A DNA stretch of 23,799 nt from a virus, in IMG/VR virus record IMGVR_UViG_3300043424_000253, positions 1 through 23,799 of that record, one strand, 5' to 3'. Made by a program: the position numbers and the translations under genes. This document shows positions 5,971 to 13,479 of this stretch, in pieces. The number at the start of each line of letters is the position of its first letter. Within the stretch, counting starts at the first letter, position 1. The notes below the pieces were generated by a model, which had not been told where the DNA came from, did not search any database, and worked only from the letters and a program-made list of their open reading frames with translations.

Positions 5971-7518
5971 CTATGCTGTTTTCGTTACTGTGATGACTGC
6001 CGGACGATTTGCGTAAAGGTCGTCAAGCGTGACCAAACCGCCCGAGCCTTTCACGTCAAAAATACCGTAAGGGAATTGTGCGTTATACCGAATCGCGCCG
6101 ATGATTTTGAAATCCGTTGGCGTTGACGGCGTCCACGTCCCCACTGTGACCGCTGCGCCGTTTTCGCACCTCAATGGCTCAAACTTGCCGTTATCGGCTG
6201 GCATGTAAACGAACGTGGCGTTCGCACCACTGGGCGCATACGTCAACCACGGAATCTCCCTGCGCCACCAGTCCATCAGCAGTATACCCACGCCGGTTTT
6301 CTCAACTCCGACTCCGTTAACGGATGGCCATTCACGCAAAGTCCATCCCGTTGCAGGATCTGTGGCGGTGGCTAGCTCTGTGAGCGACTCCGGGCCGTAT
6401 GCGTCGAACTCAAAGAGGTAACGCGAATCGTAGTCGGACGAAACTGCTTGCGTGGTGGCTGGCTGCAATAGTATCGGCTTGCATCCCGCAAAATTATCCA
6501 CCCACGCCACCTGCTTGACTGCATCATCCACCACACCGCTGTCTGTGATAGTGTACGTTAGCCACACGTCAAATTCGATTTGCTTGCCTTCATAGTTGTC
6601 TAGTGGTATGTCTGCAAAGCCGCCCAGAAGAAACGGAAGATTCCCGGTTCTGATGCCAGTCTTGTCAACGCCGTCAATCCAGATTCGATAGTGCGTGATC
6701 TGCTCCGATACCTCCGTGCGAGCAAACGGAAACAGCCTGGGAAATCGCGTGAATCTTAATCCGTTGGGCAGTTGCACCTTGTCTGCTGTTGTTGGCGAAT
6801 AGTGATATTCCTCCGCAACCTGAGGCTGCAATCCGCGCGTTGATAAGGTTGCACCAGTTGCCCCGTAAAGGCCAGTGGCCCATTCCTCAAACGGCACAGG
6901 CGGGCGCCTGCTAGCCACTGCTCGTTGCATCCTGACGCCGCCGTAGTACGCCTCACCATAGCCCCACGCCTTCCAGCGAAAGGGCTTCATCTTCAGTGTC
7001 CACGTCTGCAGAAATAGAGGGCCTGAAATCGTGGGCGCCGCCCCGAAATCATTTTCGGCATACCACCCTGTCGTGGGCTGTGACCACGGGTGATTCTGAA
7101 ATGGCCCGAATTGCCAGTCTGTGTTTTCCGTGCCCAGCTCACCAGCAATCGGCCCGACCGCTTTAGCAAACCTGTGTGGATATGGCGCGGCCCTCACAAT
7201 CTCTGCCGACTTCGTGTAGCAAAACCCCAGCTGCCCGCATGGCTCTGGCGTCACCACTGTTCCGGACGCTATCGACCCATCGCCCACATGCCGCACCCTG
7301 ACCGTCTGCCCGGTCTCTGTCAGGACTCCTCCCACGAGGCTCAAGAGCATCCCGTCATGCTGTGCGTAGTTGCCGGATGGGACCGCCGTTTTGATCCGCA
7401 CCGCAACCGATGGCTGCTGCCCTCGCTCGCCGCGCGTGGCTAGTTCCTGCCGTGCCTGCTGTGTCAGTCTGGCCAGTGTCGCCGCTCGATCCTTGGTGGC
7501 TCTAAGAGGCCGTTTCAT
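5971..7518 (-). CDS. Large putative distal tail protein (515 aa), family not recognised
   Basis: The ATG at 7518 overlaps the preceding stop as ATGA. The N-terminal ~40 residues are basic and helical (RATKDRAATLARLTQQARQE). The remainder is beta-rich with many aromatic residues, for example GPFQNHPWSQPTTGWYAEND and MKPFRWKAWGYGEAYYGGVR. Three cysteines appear early (~94-100 and beyond) but form no clear metal site. Size and position after the tape measure fit a tail-tip or hub component, but I see no lambda J-like or Dit/Tal-like signature. It could also be a fibre subunit. Confidence 0.6.
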   Translation of the reverse strand: MKRPLRATKDRAATLARLTQQARQELATRGERGQQPSVAVRIKTAVPSGNYAQHDGMLLSLVGGVLTETGQTVRVRHVGDGSIASGTVVTPEPCGQLGFCYTKSAEIVRAAPYPHRFAKAVGPIAGELGTENTDWQFGPFQNHPWSQPTTGWYAENDFGAAPTISGPLFLQTWTLKMKPFRWKAWGYGEAYYGGVRMQRAVASRRPPVPFEEWATGLYGATGATLSTRGLQPQVAEEYHYSPTTADKVQLPNGLRFTRFPRLFPFARTEVSEQITHYRIWIDGVDKTGIRTGNLPFLLGGFADIPLDNYEGKQIEFDVWLTYTITDSGVVDDAVKQVAWVDNFAGCKPILLQPATTQAVSSDYDSRYLFEFDAYGPESLTELATATDPATGWTLREWPSVNGVGVEKTGVGILLMDWWRREIPWLTYAPSGANATFVYMPADNGKFEPLRCENGAAVTVGTWTPSTPTDFKIIGAIRYNAQFPYGIFDVKGSGGLVTLDDLYANRPAVITVTKTA

Positions 7519-7841
7519 GTCTCGACGACCCCCCAGCCGAATCGGGAAATCTTACGCGCGATCCTCCGGCCTGTCGTGGATACTGCCAGGCCTGTCATGC
7601 TGCGCACGTCGACCTGCTGGCCTGTCTTCTCCCAGGCCGTGCCATTGAGCCGCATGATATCCGCCTTGACCGTGGCTGTGCTTCCGGCCGCGATGGCTGT
7701 CACCAGCTGCACCACCAGAGCGTGATTGCCGACCGCGGATCCGCTGGCTGTGACTCCGACCGTAGACGCGCCAGCATCGTCGATCATTCTTGCAATCGTC
7801 CGGGCGCCGTCGAGGTCTGTCAGGATTGGGTGGTCGCTCAT
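7515..7841 (-). CDS. Small beta-rich tail-region protein (108 aa)
   Basis: It is joined at both ends by ATGA overlaps to two larger tail-region genes. The sequence starts MSDHPILTDLDGARTIARMI, then continues with small residues and beta-like strands (TVGVTASGSAVGN, TATVKADIMRLNGTAWEKTG). No motif identifies it. Equimolar coupling with its neighbours suggests an assembly or adaptor role in the distal tail. The family is unknown to me. Confidence 0.6.
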   Translation of the reverse strand: MSDHPILTDLDGARTIARMIDDAGASTVGVTASGSAVGNHALVVQLVTAIAAGSTATVKADIMRLNGTAWEKTGQQVDVRSMTGLAVSTTGRRIARKISRFGWGVVET

Positions 7842-9007
7842 GGTTGATTATTCGGGAGAGGGACGCTGGACCAGTCGCCCTCGTCGACGAGAAGAAAAGA
7901 GTTCACAATCGCGCCGCTGACCCACACCTGAGCCCCTGTAGTCCCTGTGCCTGCGCGATCCTTGAGGACGGCCGTGCTGCTGTTGGTCACGCTCGCAATC
8001 TGTGTCGTGAGCCACGAGCCTTTCACACCTGCGCCTTTGATTCGGATCAATGCTCCCGGGTGCGTTGTGGTGGAGAAGCTGCCAGTCGCAAGCGTGAGGG
8101 TGGTACTGCCTCCGGAAATGCTTCCAGTGCCGAGTTGCGACGATGATAGTGTGACGACTCGCTGGGCCTGCCCGTTGGCGTCGAGCCAGATATCTCCGGG
8201 GATGTCCTGCTGTTCCGTGGTCTGAATGCGTCGCTTGATGATCTGCCGGTCTGTTGTTGGCGTTTTCGAATCGTAGACCGATTTCGTTACGTCCGTCCAT
8301 GCTGCCGTGGAATTTGCGCGAGTCTGAAAAACTATCTCATTCATCCCCTTATTCGGCAGCAGAATCCACCAGCCCATCGGGTTGATTTCCACCTTGTAAC
8401 TGATCGGCAAATAGAGGGCTCCAGCCTTGTCTCTCGACGGCTCATCCGGCATGTCCACATCAGTCAACAGGCACGACCCTGCGGGATAGCTCACGCCGTG
8501 AATAGTCACCGCTGCAGCGTTAATTGTGTCGGACAAGTCGAAGAGGAATTGTGGCACGCTCGCGAAGTTAGCTGTGACGTTAACGACTCTTGTCCGTACC
8601 TTGCGAGACAGTCCCTCATACAGATCGCCAGCCGTGTTGACCAGAGGATAGCCGCGTGAATCGTAGAAAGCAGGAACCTCAATCGAGCCGCTGCGCATGC
8701 CGCCCTTGACACGCTGGGCTGTGTATTCCGCATCTTCCCGCGTCGTGATTTTCGTTGAGTACCGGACGTTGTAGTACCAGACATTGAGGACCTCGTCGTG
8801 GTGATCGCAATCAAGCTCTACAACGATGGCTGCGGTTTTCTCGGGGTGGCTGGCGTTTTTTACCGGAAGGCCTGAGGCGCCCAGAATCGTCGTGATGGAA
8901 TCGGTCTCGGACGTCGAGAGAATCTCCCACACGTCGACCACGGTCTCGCTGCCGTCTTCAGCCTGCGACCATTGGCCGCGGCGATATAGTCTGGCTGTCG
9001 CGCTCAT
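7838..9007 (-). CDS. Putative distal tail structural protein directly after the tape measure (389 aa)
   Basis: The ATG at 9007 overlaps the tape-measure stop as ATGA. In siphoviruses the gene after the tape measure usually encodes the distal tail or tip protein. Residues ~1-250 are mixed alpha/beta with conserved-looking NVWYYNVRYSTKITTREDAE and ISYKVEINPMGWWILLPNKG. The C-terminal ~130 residues are Gly/Ser/Thr-rich and look like a separate beta domain (GTGSISGGSTTLTLATGSFS). No enzyme motif is seen. The sequence does not resemble lambda gpM or gpL, so position is the main evidence. Confidence 0.6.
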   Translation of the reverse strand: MSATARLYRRGQWSQAEDGSETVVDVWEILSTSETDSITTILGASGLPVKNASHPEKTAAIVVELDCDHHDEVLNVWYYNVRYSTKITTREDAEYTAQRVKGGMRSGSIEVPAFYDSRGYPLVNTAGDLYEGLSRKVRTRVVNVTANFASVPQFLFDLSDTINAAAVTIHGVSYPAGSCLLTDVDMPDEPSRDKAGALYLPISYKVEINPMGWWILLPNKGMNEIVFQTRANSTAAWTDVTKSVYDSKTPTTDRQIIKRRIQTTEQQDIPGDIWLDANGQAQRVVTLSSSQLGTGSISGGSTTLTLATGSFSTTTHPGALIRIKGAGVKGSWLTTQIASVTNSSTAVLKDRAGTGTTGAQVWVSGAIVNSFLLVDEGDWSSVPLPNNQP

Positions 9008-10641
9008 ACCACGTACCCGATCTGGCCCTGCTCAGAGATTTTGAGCTGTCGGGCGTTAATGGCTTGGATCTGCTGGAGGATCTGCACTTGTCGTTGTCCG
9101 AGTGTGCCTTGTTGGTTGATGATGCCCGTGAGCTGGCCTGCGCCCGAAACGGTGCGGAGGTCCTGCGAGACCGTCGATTGGCTCACCGCCGCGTCTACTC
9201 TAGTTGCGATATCTCCGGCTTTTAGCTCACTTATTAGCTCGCTGAATTTGTCTGTCGCTATCGTCGCCGCTGTCGGCTCATTTGCGTTTTTCTTGGCCTT
9301 CGTTTTGGCGGATTCAATCGCCGCTCCCCATTCACGCCGCGCTGATTCCAGATCTGCTTGAGCCTGCCCCAGTTGCTGTGAGTAGGACGCCTCGGCTGCC
9401 GACTTGTCCGCCTCCGCCTGCCGTGCGATGTCTTGCGTTTGCTGCGAGAGCATGATGTCGAGCTCCGCCTGCACCGCTTCGACGTCGATGGAGGAGTCAA
9501 TCATTCCCATCAGCTCGATGATGCCTGAGCTTAGCCAGTTCTGTGTCGTGGCCCATGTTGATTTAAGCGAGGCCATTGCGTCGGCGAACACCTGCACAAA
9601 TCCGGATTTCCACGCCAGCCATTCGCGGTTCAGTCCAGCCGTGCCTTCAAGCCATACTGTTTTCAGGCTTGCCCAGAGCACGCGGCCTGCGAGAGCGTAA
9701 TCCTCGGACGCGAGGGCGTCCGTAATGGCCCCGAACGTATCCCGTGCCCCCTGCAAGAGTGGCGCAAATCCAGCCGCCAGTGTGCTGATTGCCTGATAGG
9801 CTCGCGAGATTGCAGAGATAACGATATTGCCTGCGATCTGGGCAAACTGTGTGAGCGTTGGGATGGCTGCCGCTATACCCTCCATCAGGTTCGCCAGCAC
9901 TGGGGCAAGAGCTGTGCCGACGATTTTTGAAAACGTCGAGAACGTCGCGGAAAGCTTCGCGAAAGCATCGTCAAATTTTGCCGCTGCTTCGGCTTGTGGG
10001 CCTGACAGTGTGAGCCCGAGAGCATCAGCCTCGGCCATCAGCGATGCAACTCCGGCCGCGCCGTCCTCCATCATCGGTAGCAGGTTCGCACCGCTCTTGC
10101 CCAGTAAATCCATCGCAACCGATGCCCGCTCTGATGGATCGGCGATCTGTGACAAGCCCTGGGCGATGGCCAGCATCCGCTCCTCTACCGAGAGGGCCGA
10201 AAGCTGCTCTGCTGTGACTCCGACCGCCGCTAGTGCTGCCTGTGCCGACTTACTGCCGTTGGCCGCTTGCGTGGTGACGTCTGCAAGTTTTCGCATGCCC
10301 TTCTCGACCTCCTCCAGTGTCGTCCCGGATTGCTCCGCGGCGTACTGCAGTTGGCTAAGCCCCTCGGCAGAGGCGCCTGTCCGCTTTGCGACGTCATCAA
10401 TTCCACCGCCCATCTGCGCAAATCGCATGACCGCCGCCGCTGCTGCTGAGACACCCGAGACGATTGCCCCGATACCTGTGGCTAGCATGGCCTTGGATAT
10501 GGCGAGCCCGGCCGTTTTGGCCGCACCCGCCACGCCCATCAGGGTAGACTTTACTCGCTTAATTGCCGCGCGGAGTTGCAAGTCCTCTCCGGCGATTCGA
10601 ACGAATGCTTTGGCCGCCTCAATAGACCTACTGCTCGCCAC
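9004..10641 (-). CDS. Tape measure protein, short form (545 aa)
   Basis: The start is a GTG at 10641 with GGAGGT five bases upstream, overlapping the T frame by 14 bases. The N-terminal region has a hydrophobic, Ala/Gly-rich stretch (~35-75). It is followed by DDVAKRTGASAEGLSQLQYA and SGTTLEEVEKGMRKLAD, a segment common in tape measure proteins. A second hydrophobic part lies at ~235-300, and a long charged helix, probably coiled coil, at ~385-455. The protein sets tail length and is present in the tail lumen. At 545 residues it is much shorter than lambda gpH (853), implying a shorter tail if the usual length relation holds. Confidence 0.9.
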   Translation of the reverse strand: MASSRSIEAAKAFVRIAGEDLQLRAAIKRVKSTLMGVAGAAKTAGLAISKAMLATGIGAIVSGVSAAAAAVMRFAQMGGGIDDVAKRTGASAEGLSQLQYAAEQSGTTLEEVEKGMRKLADVTTQAANGSKSAQAALAAVGVTAEQLSALSVEERMLAIAQGLSQIADPSERASVAMDLLGKSGANLLPMMEDGAAGVASLMAEADALGLTLSGPQAEAAAKFDDAFAKLSATFSTFSKIVGTALAPVLANLMEGIAAAIPTLTQFAQIAGNIVISAISRAYQAISTLAAGFAPLLQGARDTFGAITDALASEDYALAGRVLWASLKTVWLEGTAGLNREWLAWKSGFVQVFADAMASLKSTWATTQNWLSSGIIELMGMIDSSIDVEAVQAELDIMLSQQTQDIARQAEADKSAAEASYSQQLGQAQADLESARREWGAAIESAKTKAKKNANEPTAATIATDKFSELISELKAGDIATRVDAAVSQSTVSQDLRTVSGAGQLTGIINQQGTLGQRQVQILQQIQAINARQLKISEQGQIGYVV

Positions 10642-11388
10642 TCAACACCTCCGGGCCGTAGCCGTCGAGCCATGTGATTTCGTCGTCACTGTACCAGTTG
10701 AGAGTCTCTGTGACCTGCTGTTGTCCCGTTGGCGCTTGCCGTGTTGTTACGTGATTTGGATGGAAATCCAACCACGAAAAAACCCGGTCGGACGCCTTCG
10801 TCCTGTGGCTGTTGTACACGCCTGCAATGACCATCCCGGCCGTCATGGCCTGCTGATATGTCACCGCTTGCCACCTCCACAGTAGCTCCCTCAGTGTCCA
10901 CTGCTCCCAGTTGCCGCCCGTGATGGCTGCGAGCCGAATCAGCCATTCGTCAGGACCTGAGCACCCACGAGCACCGATGATATACTGAGGTTTTCCACGT
11001 GCTCCATCAGGGCCGCTCGCGCTGCCATGATGGCCTCGTCCTGACTGTCTTTGACCTTGTCGATTAGCCTCAATAGTGGAGCCCTCAGTGTGCTCCGCTG
11101 CGGGAAAAAATCGACAATGGCCCCCAATAGAGCATCCAGCGCCGCCTCGTGCGTGTCGCCATCTGCTGCTGCCATGAGGCTGTCTGCCGTGCCGCCCTCG
11201 ATGATGGCGAGCATCTCCCAGCCGCACAGCTCGTCTGTGGAGATCTCCTGCAGCATTTCATTTAGCGCGTCTGAATCGTGGGCGCACTTCACAAGATCGA
11301 TTTCCAGCCGCTCACGTATCTGACGACGATGGAGCAGCGTGATTTCCACGCTGTGCTCCTTGCCGTGCCTGTCTGTGTACTTTCGCAT
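10628..11388 (-). CDS. Tail assembly chaperone GT fusion made by a proposed -1 frameshift
   Basis: The frame that ends at 10628 encodes a protein-like segment DEWLIRLAAITGGNWEQWTL, then RELLWRWQAVTYQQAM and a hydrophilic tail ending GPEVLSGEQ. This looks like the T part of phage G-T tail chaperones. It has no ATG, GTG or TTG near its conserved start and lies in the -1 frame relative to the 149-residue upstream protein. A -1 slip near bases 10990-10996 would fuse the first ~133 residues to ~120 residues of this frame, giving about 253 residues. Lambda makes its G and GT proteins the same way, and the ratio is important for tail assembly. The exact slip site is not certain. Confidence 0.7.
10939..11388 (-). 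CDS. Tail assembly chaperone, gpG-like (149 aa)
   Basis: The ATG at 11388 has GGAGGAAT directly upstream, a strong ribosome site. The product begins MRKYTDRHGKEHSVEITLLH, as a substrate-like beta hairpin, and continues as a helical acidic protein (ALNEMLQEISTDELCGWEML). It lies between tail tube and tape measure genes, the fixed position of G-type chaperones in long-tailed phages, which bind the tape measure and recruit tube subunits. Its last ~15 codons overlap the T frame through which the longer fusion is proposed. I do not see sequence identity to lambda gpG by eye; position and overlap carry the call. Confidence 0.75.
   Translation of the reverse strand: MRKYTDRHGKEHSVEITLLHRRQIRERLEIDLVKCAHDSDALNEMLQEISTDELCGWEMLAIIEGGTADSLMAAADGDTHEAALDALLGAIVDFFPQRSTLRAPLLRLIDKVKDSQDEAIMAARAALMEHVENLSISSVLVGAQVLTNG
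10990..10996 (-). promoter_or_regulatory. Candidate -1 frameshift site for the G/GT pair
   Basis: On the minus strand the heptamer G GAA AAC lies in the G frame. Slipping back one base places the ribosome on GGA AAA and then CCT in the T frame. The A-site part (A AAC) is a good slip codon, but the P-site pairing is imperfect, so this is a non-canonical heptamer. I see no better heptamer between here and the G stop. Confidence 0.4.
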
Positions 11389-11410
11389 AATTCCTCCGGT
11401 CGTCTGCCTG

Positions 11411-11536
11411 CTACTCTGCCTCGACTGGTGGCGCCGGTTTCTGTCCGACTACCGCCACCACCAGAAGTCGCGCCGTGCCCTCTGATCCGTCTGCGTGGAT
11501 GACCTTTACCTCGTCAATATCTCCGATTTTCGGCAT
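11411..11536 (-). CDS. Small protein between tail tube and chaperone genes (41 aa)
   Basis: An ATG at 11536 preceded by AGGAG at eight-base spacing opens a 41-codon frame ending in TAG. The product starts MPKIGDIDEVKVIHADGSEG, then has a hydrophobic strand ARLLVVAVVGQ and a Pro/Glu-rich end. It fills the gap between the tail tube and chaperone genes, which is otherwise too long for this compact operon. It looks like a small beta hairpin protein. Function is unknown; a minor tail or assembly factor is possible. Longer frames in the region lack ribosome sites. Confidence 0.6.
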   Translation of the reverse strand: MPKIGDIDEVKVIHADGSEGTARLLVVAVVGQKPAPPVEAE

Positions 11537-11581
11537 GGTGCCTCTCCTGTAAACGCGATGAAAAATAGCCTCGCCTGCGCA

Positions 11582-12049
11582 CTACGCGCCTGCGACAACT
11601 GCCCAGTTGCTTGCATAGCTGGAATCGGGCGACCGAGCAATTTCGAACGACGCCTTGATGGTGTCGTTATCGGGGCGACTTTCCTCCCACCGCTTGAATT
11701 TGCCTTCGATCCTGAACACATGCTGCGCTGTGTCTGTGACCGTGCCTGAGGCGAGGGCGAAGTGGAGGAGCGTTCCGGCTGCGTAGGCGTTGCGCAGTGT
11801 CAGGTAGGTGGCTCCTGGCGTGCCGCGCTTGAAGAGCATCGTGCCCGAGATAGTGTGCTTCGGCTTGCCGACGTGCTCGCTCACCTCGGCATCACCTCGG
11901 CAGTTGCTTTCGGCTGTTCGGCGTTCGCTGCCGATGGTGTCGTCAATCACGACTGGGACCTCGGTGAGAGTTCCTGCGCCGCCGAGAGTGGCGCTGTAGT
12001 ACAGTTTGGCATCATCGCCTAACACTGATCCGTCTGCTGCTGTGGGCAT
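11582..12049 (-). CDS. Major tail tube protein (gpV-like)
   Basis: The ATG at 12049 follows AAGGAGAT, a strong site suited to an abundant protein. The 155-residue product (DDAKLYYSATLGGAGTLTEV, later KPKHTISGTMLFKRGTPG and TIKASFEIARSPDSS) has the strand-rich pattern of tail tube subunits. It includes the central segment with a conserved-looking residue change from disc to loop and a C-terminal strand. It is placed between the head-tail connector genes and the chaperone pair, as in lambda. It would polymerise into the tail tube around the tape measure. Confidence 0.85.
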   Translation of the reverse strand: MPTAADGSVLGDDAKLYYSATLGGAGTLTEVPVVIDDTIGSERRTAESNCRGDAEVSEHVGKPKHTISGTMLFKRGTPGATYLTLRNAYAAGTLLHFALASGTVTDTAQHVFRIEGKFKRWEESRPDNDTIKASFEIARSPDSSYASNWAVVAGA

Positions 12050-12052
12050 TGA

Positions 12053-12574
12053 TTATCTCCTTCGTGCTTTACTGAGGGACTGTTCGATGTACTGAGGGAT
12101 TTTCGGCGTGACCTTTTGCAGCGAAGGCAGCATAAAGGGCCGTGATTCTTCAAGCTGTTCGAGGGTATTGTTTGCGTAGCTGGACGTGACGCCGCCGCGA
12201 AAATACTCTGGGCCAATTACCACATAATCTGCCCGCTCATTCAGGGCAAAAAACAGACGATATCTTAGGGCGCTTTTCGGCCCGTGCATGCGTGGCGTTT
12301 CGCCGGGTTTACTGACCTTGTCCGGGCGTCGGGGCTTCGTTGACCTGAGCCCCTGCTTGTAGCGAGACAATTCCTCGCGATACCGCACCACCTCGGCCTC
12401 GGTCATTTCGGCAAGCGGTTTTTGCGCCCACTTCTGGAACGATCGGCGGGCCGTTTTCATAACGGCCAAACCTGCTATTGCGAAAGTATGGCGCGTGACA
12501 AAATCGAGAGACTGCCCAATGGACCGATCGAGGAAACGCTCCTGCATGTTGACGTCGAATCGGATCCGAATCAT
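12053..12574 (-). CDS. Minor tail / head-tail connection protein, gpZ or HK97-gp10-like
   Basis: The ATG at 12574 overlaps the upstream stop (ATGA) and has GGAGGGCGG before it. The 173-residue product begins MIRIRFDVNMQERFLDRSIG and has a helix AGLAVMKTARRSFQKWAQ near residues 45-62. The central DKVSKPGETPRMHGPKSALR and ADYVVIGPEYFRGG (~127-140) match the SKPGEPP...VIGP pattern of the HK97-gp10/gpZ group. These proteins link the head connector to the tail. An in-frame start at 12607 is possible but unnecessary. Confidence 0.75.
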   Translation of the reverse strand: MIRIRFDVNMQERFLDRSIGQSLDFVTRHTFAIAGLAVMKTARRSFQKWAQKPLAEMTEAEVVRYREELSRYKQGLRSTKPRRPDKVSKPGETPRMHGPKSALRYRLFFALNERADYVVIGPEYFRGGVTSSYANNTLEQLEESRPFMLPSLQKVTPKIPQYIEQSLSKARRR

Positions 12575-13038
12575 GCCCGCCCTCCGATCGTACAAAAATA
12601 CGTACACTCAATGACCGAGACGAATACCTCCGACTCGCTGAGCATGTCGGCATCGGCAACCGTAGGCACCACGAGCGTGCGACGTTGCGCCGTGAGCGAT
12701 CCTGTGGTGATGTGTTTCGCTGTCGCGTTCTGCCGTAGGTAGTCGCGGAGGGATTCGGCAAAATCGTCCCACGAGTCTGCGCTAGCTGCTGACTCTGAGC
12801 CCACACTACCAATCACCACGATCCCAATCGTGACGTTCTCCGCGGCCTCGGCTCGGCTGCTCTGATCGTCCACGCTGGTGACGATGACCGCGATGGCTCC
12901 GGGCGTCGCTGCTGGCATGTTGCGCAGGAGATGCGTGACTGATCGCACCCTAGTCGCTGTCACGCCTGCGGGCTTGGTGGCGTATGCGTTGCAAATCGTC
13001 ACGAGGGCGTCTGCGATGGTTCGGGAGCGCGAGGCCAT
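12571..13038 (-). CDS. Putative tail terminator / tail completion protein
   Basis: The ATG at 13038 overlaps the previous stop as TAATG and has AAGGAG six bases upstream. The 155-residue product starts MASRSRTIADALVTICNAYA, a helix typical of tail terminators. Beta strands follow (GAIAVIVTSVDDQ, NVTIGIVVIG), a helix DDFAESLRDYLRQN, and C-terminal strands ending VIECTYFCTIGGRA. The fold order and position between gpFII-like and tail tube genes match gpU-type terminators, which cap the tail and dock it to the head. No catalytic motif is present. The family match is by pattern only. Confidence 0.65.
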   Translation of the reverse strand: MASRSRTIADALVTICNAYATKPAGVTATRVRSVTHLLRNMPAATPGAIAVIVTSVDDQSSRAEAAENVTIGIVVIGSVGSESAASADSWDDFAESLRDYLRQNATAKHITTGSLTAQRRTLVVPTVADADMLSESEVFVSVIECTYFCTIGGRA

Positions 13039-13400
13039 TACACACGCTCCTTGCAATGAATTCGATAGATAGTTCGGTCTCTGTCGTGGTACTGCCAGAG
13101 CTGTTGACTGTCGCCGTTCGGGCACACCTTGTACGTCACGCCGTCGACGTCAATCTCATCGTTTCGCGCGGGCTCCCACTGGACGCCTGAGAGCACCAGC
13201 TGCGAAACTGGAATCAGGAAATCGATGGACCTGTCACCGACTCGGACGCCCGGATATGGCGCTGAGACGTCCCACGATGTGGCACCGCGAATCACAGTCA
13301 CTGCAAGAGACGATGCTCCGCGTGAATACGTACCGCTCTCACCGCGGACCTGTCGCGCTGCTGCTCGTGCTGCTGCTGTTGCTGCTTGGATGGGGTTCAT
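13038..13400 (-). CDS. Head-tail joining protein, gpFII-like
   Basis: The 120-residue product has a helical Ala/Arg-rich start (MNPIQAATAAARAAARQVRG) and a beta-rich remainder. DRSIDFLIPVSQLVLSG, ARNDEIDVDGVTYKV and SQQLWQYHDRDRTIYRIHCK follow the same order as the strands of lambda gpFII (receptor-binding pad, GD-x-(I/L), conserved Trp near the end). Such proteins attach to the head connector and provide the tail docking surface. The gene begins 18 bases after a strong terminator hairpin and has no good ribosome site, so its expression may be lower than that of capsid. Confidence 0.75.
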   Translation of the reverse strand: MNPIQAATAAARAAARQVRGESGTYSRGASSLAVTVIRGATSWDVSAPYPGVRVGDRSIDFLIPVSQLVLSGVQWEPARNDEIDVDGVTYKVCPNGDSQQLWQYHDRDRTIYRIHCKERV

Positions 13401-13408
13401 AGTTGACT

Positions 13409-13460
13409 CAAAAGGAACCTCCCGCCCTGGAGCACCGGAGGAGGCTCACAGGGCGAGAGG
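13409..13460 (-). terminator. Rho-independent terminator after the major capsid gene
   Basis: On the minus strand the arms CCTCTCGCCCTG (13460-13449) and CAGGGCGGGAGG (13429-13418) pair over 12 bases with one G-U. The 19-base loop can itself pair GAGC with GCTC. TTCCTTTT follows the 3' arm. This lies 19 bases after the capsid stop, as expected for a site that raises capsid mRNA over downstream connector genes. Confidence 0.8.
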
Positions 13461-13479
13461 CGGCGCGGCGAGGCATCCA

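Noticed and set aside
9827-10885. Plus-strand open frame of 352 codons
   Set aside because: It lies antisense to the tape measure and T frame and is Ala/Ser-rich as expected for the mirror of a GC-rich gene.
10686-10946. Minus-strand 86-codon frame with ATG overlapping the G stop
   Set aside because: It starts nicely at the G stop, but its sequence is His/Gly/Arg-rich and unlike a protein, while the other frame over the same bases encodes a recognisable T-like segment.
11506-11721. Minus-strand 71-codon frame between tail tube and chaperone
   Set aside because: It overlaps most of the end of the tail tube gene and has no good ribosome site; the 41-residue gene explains the gap better.
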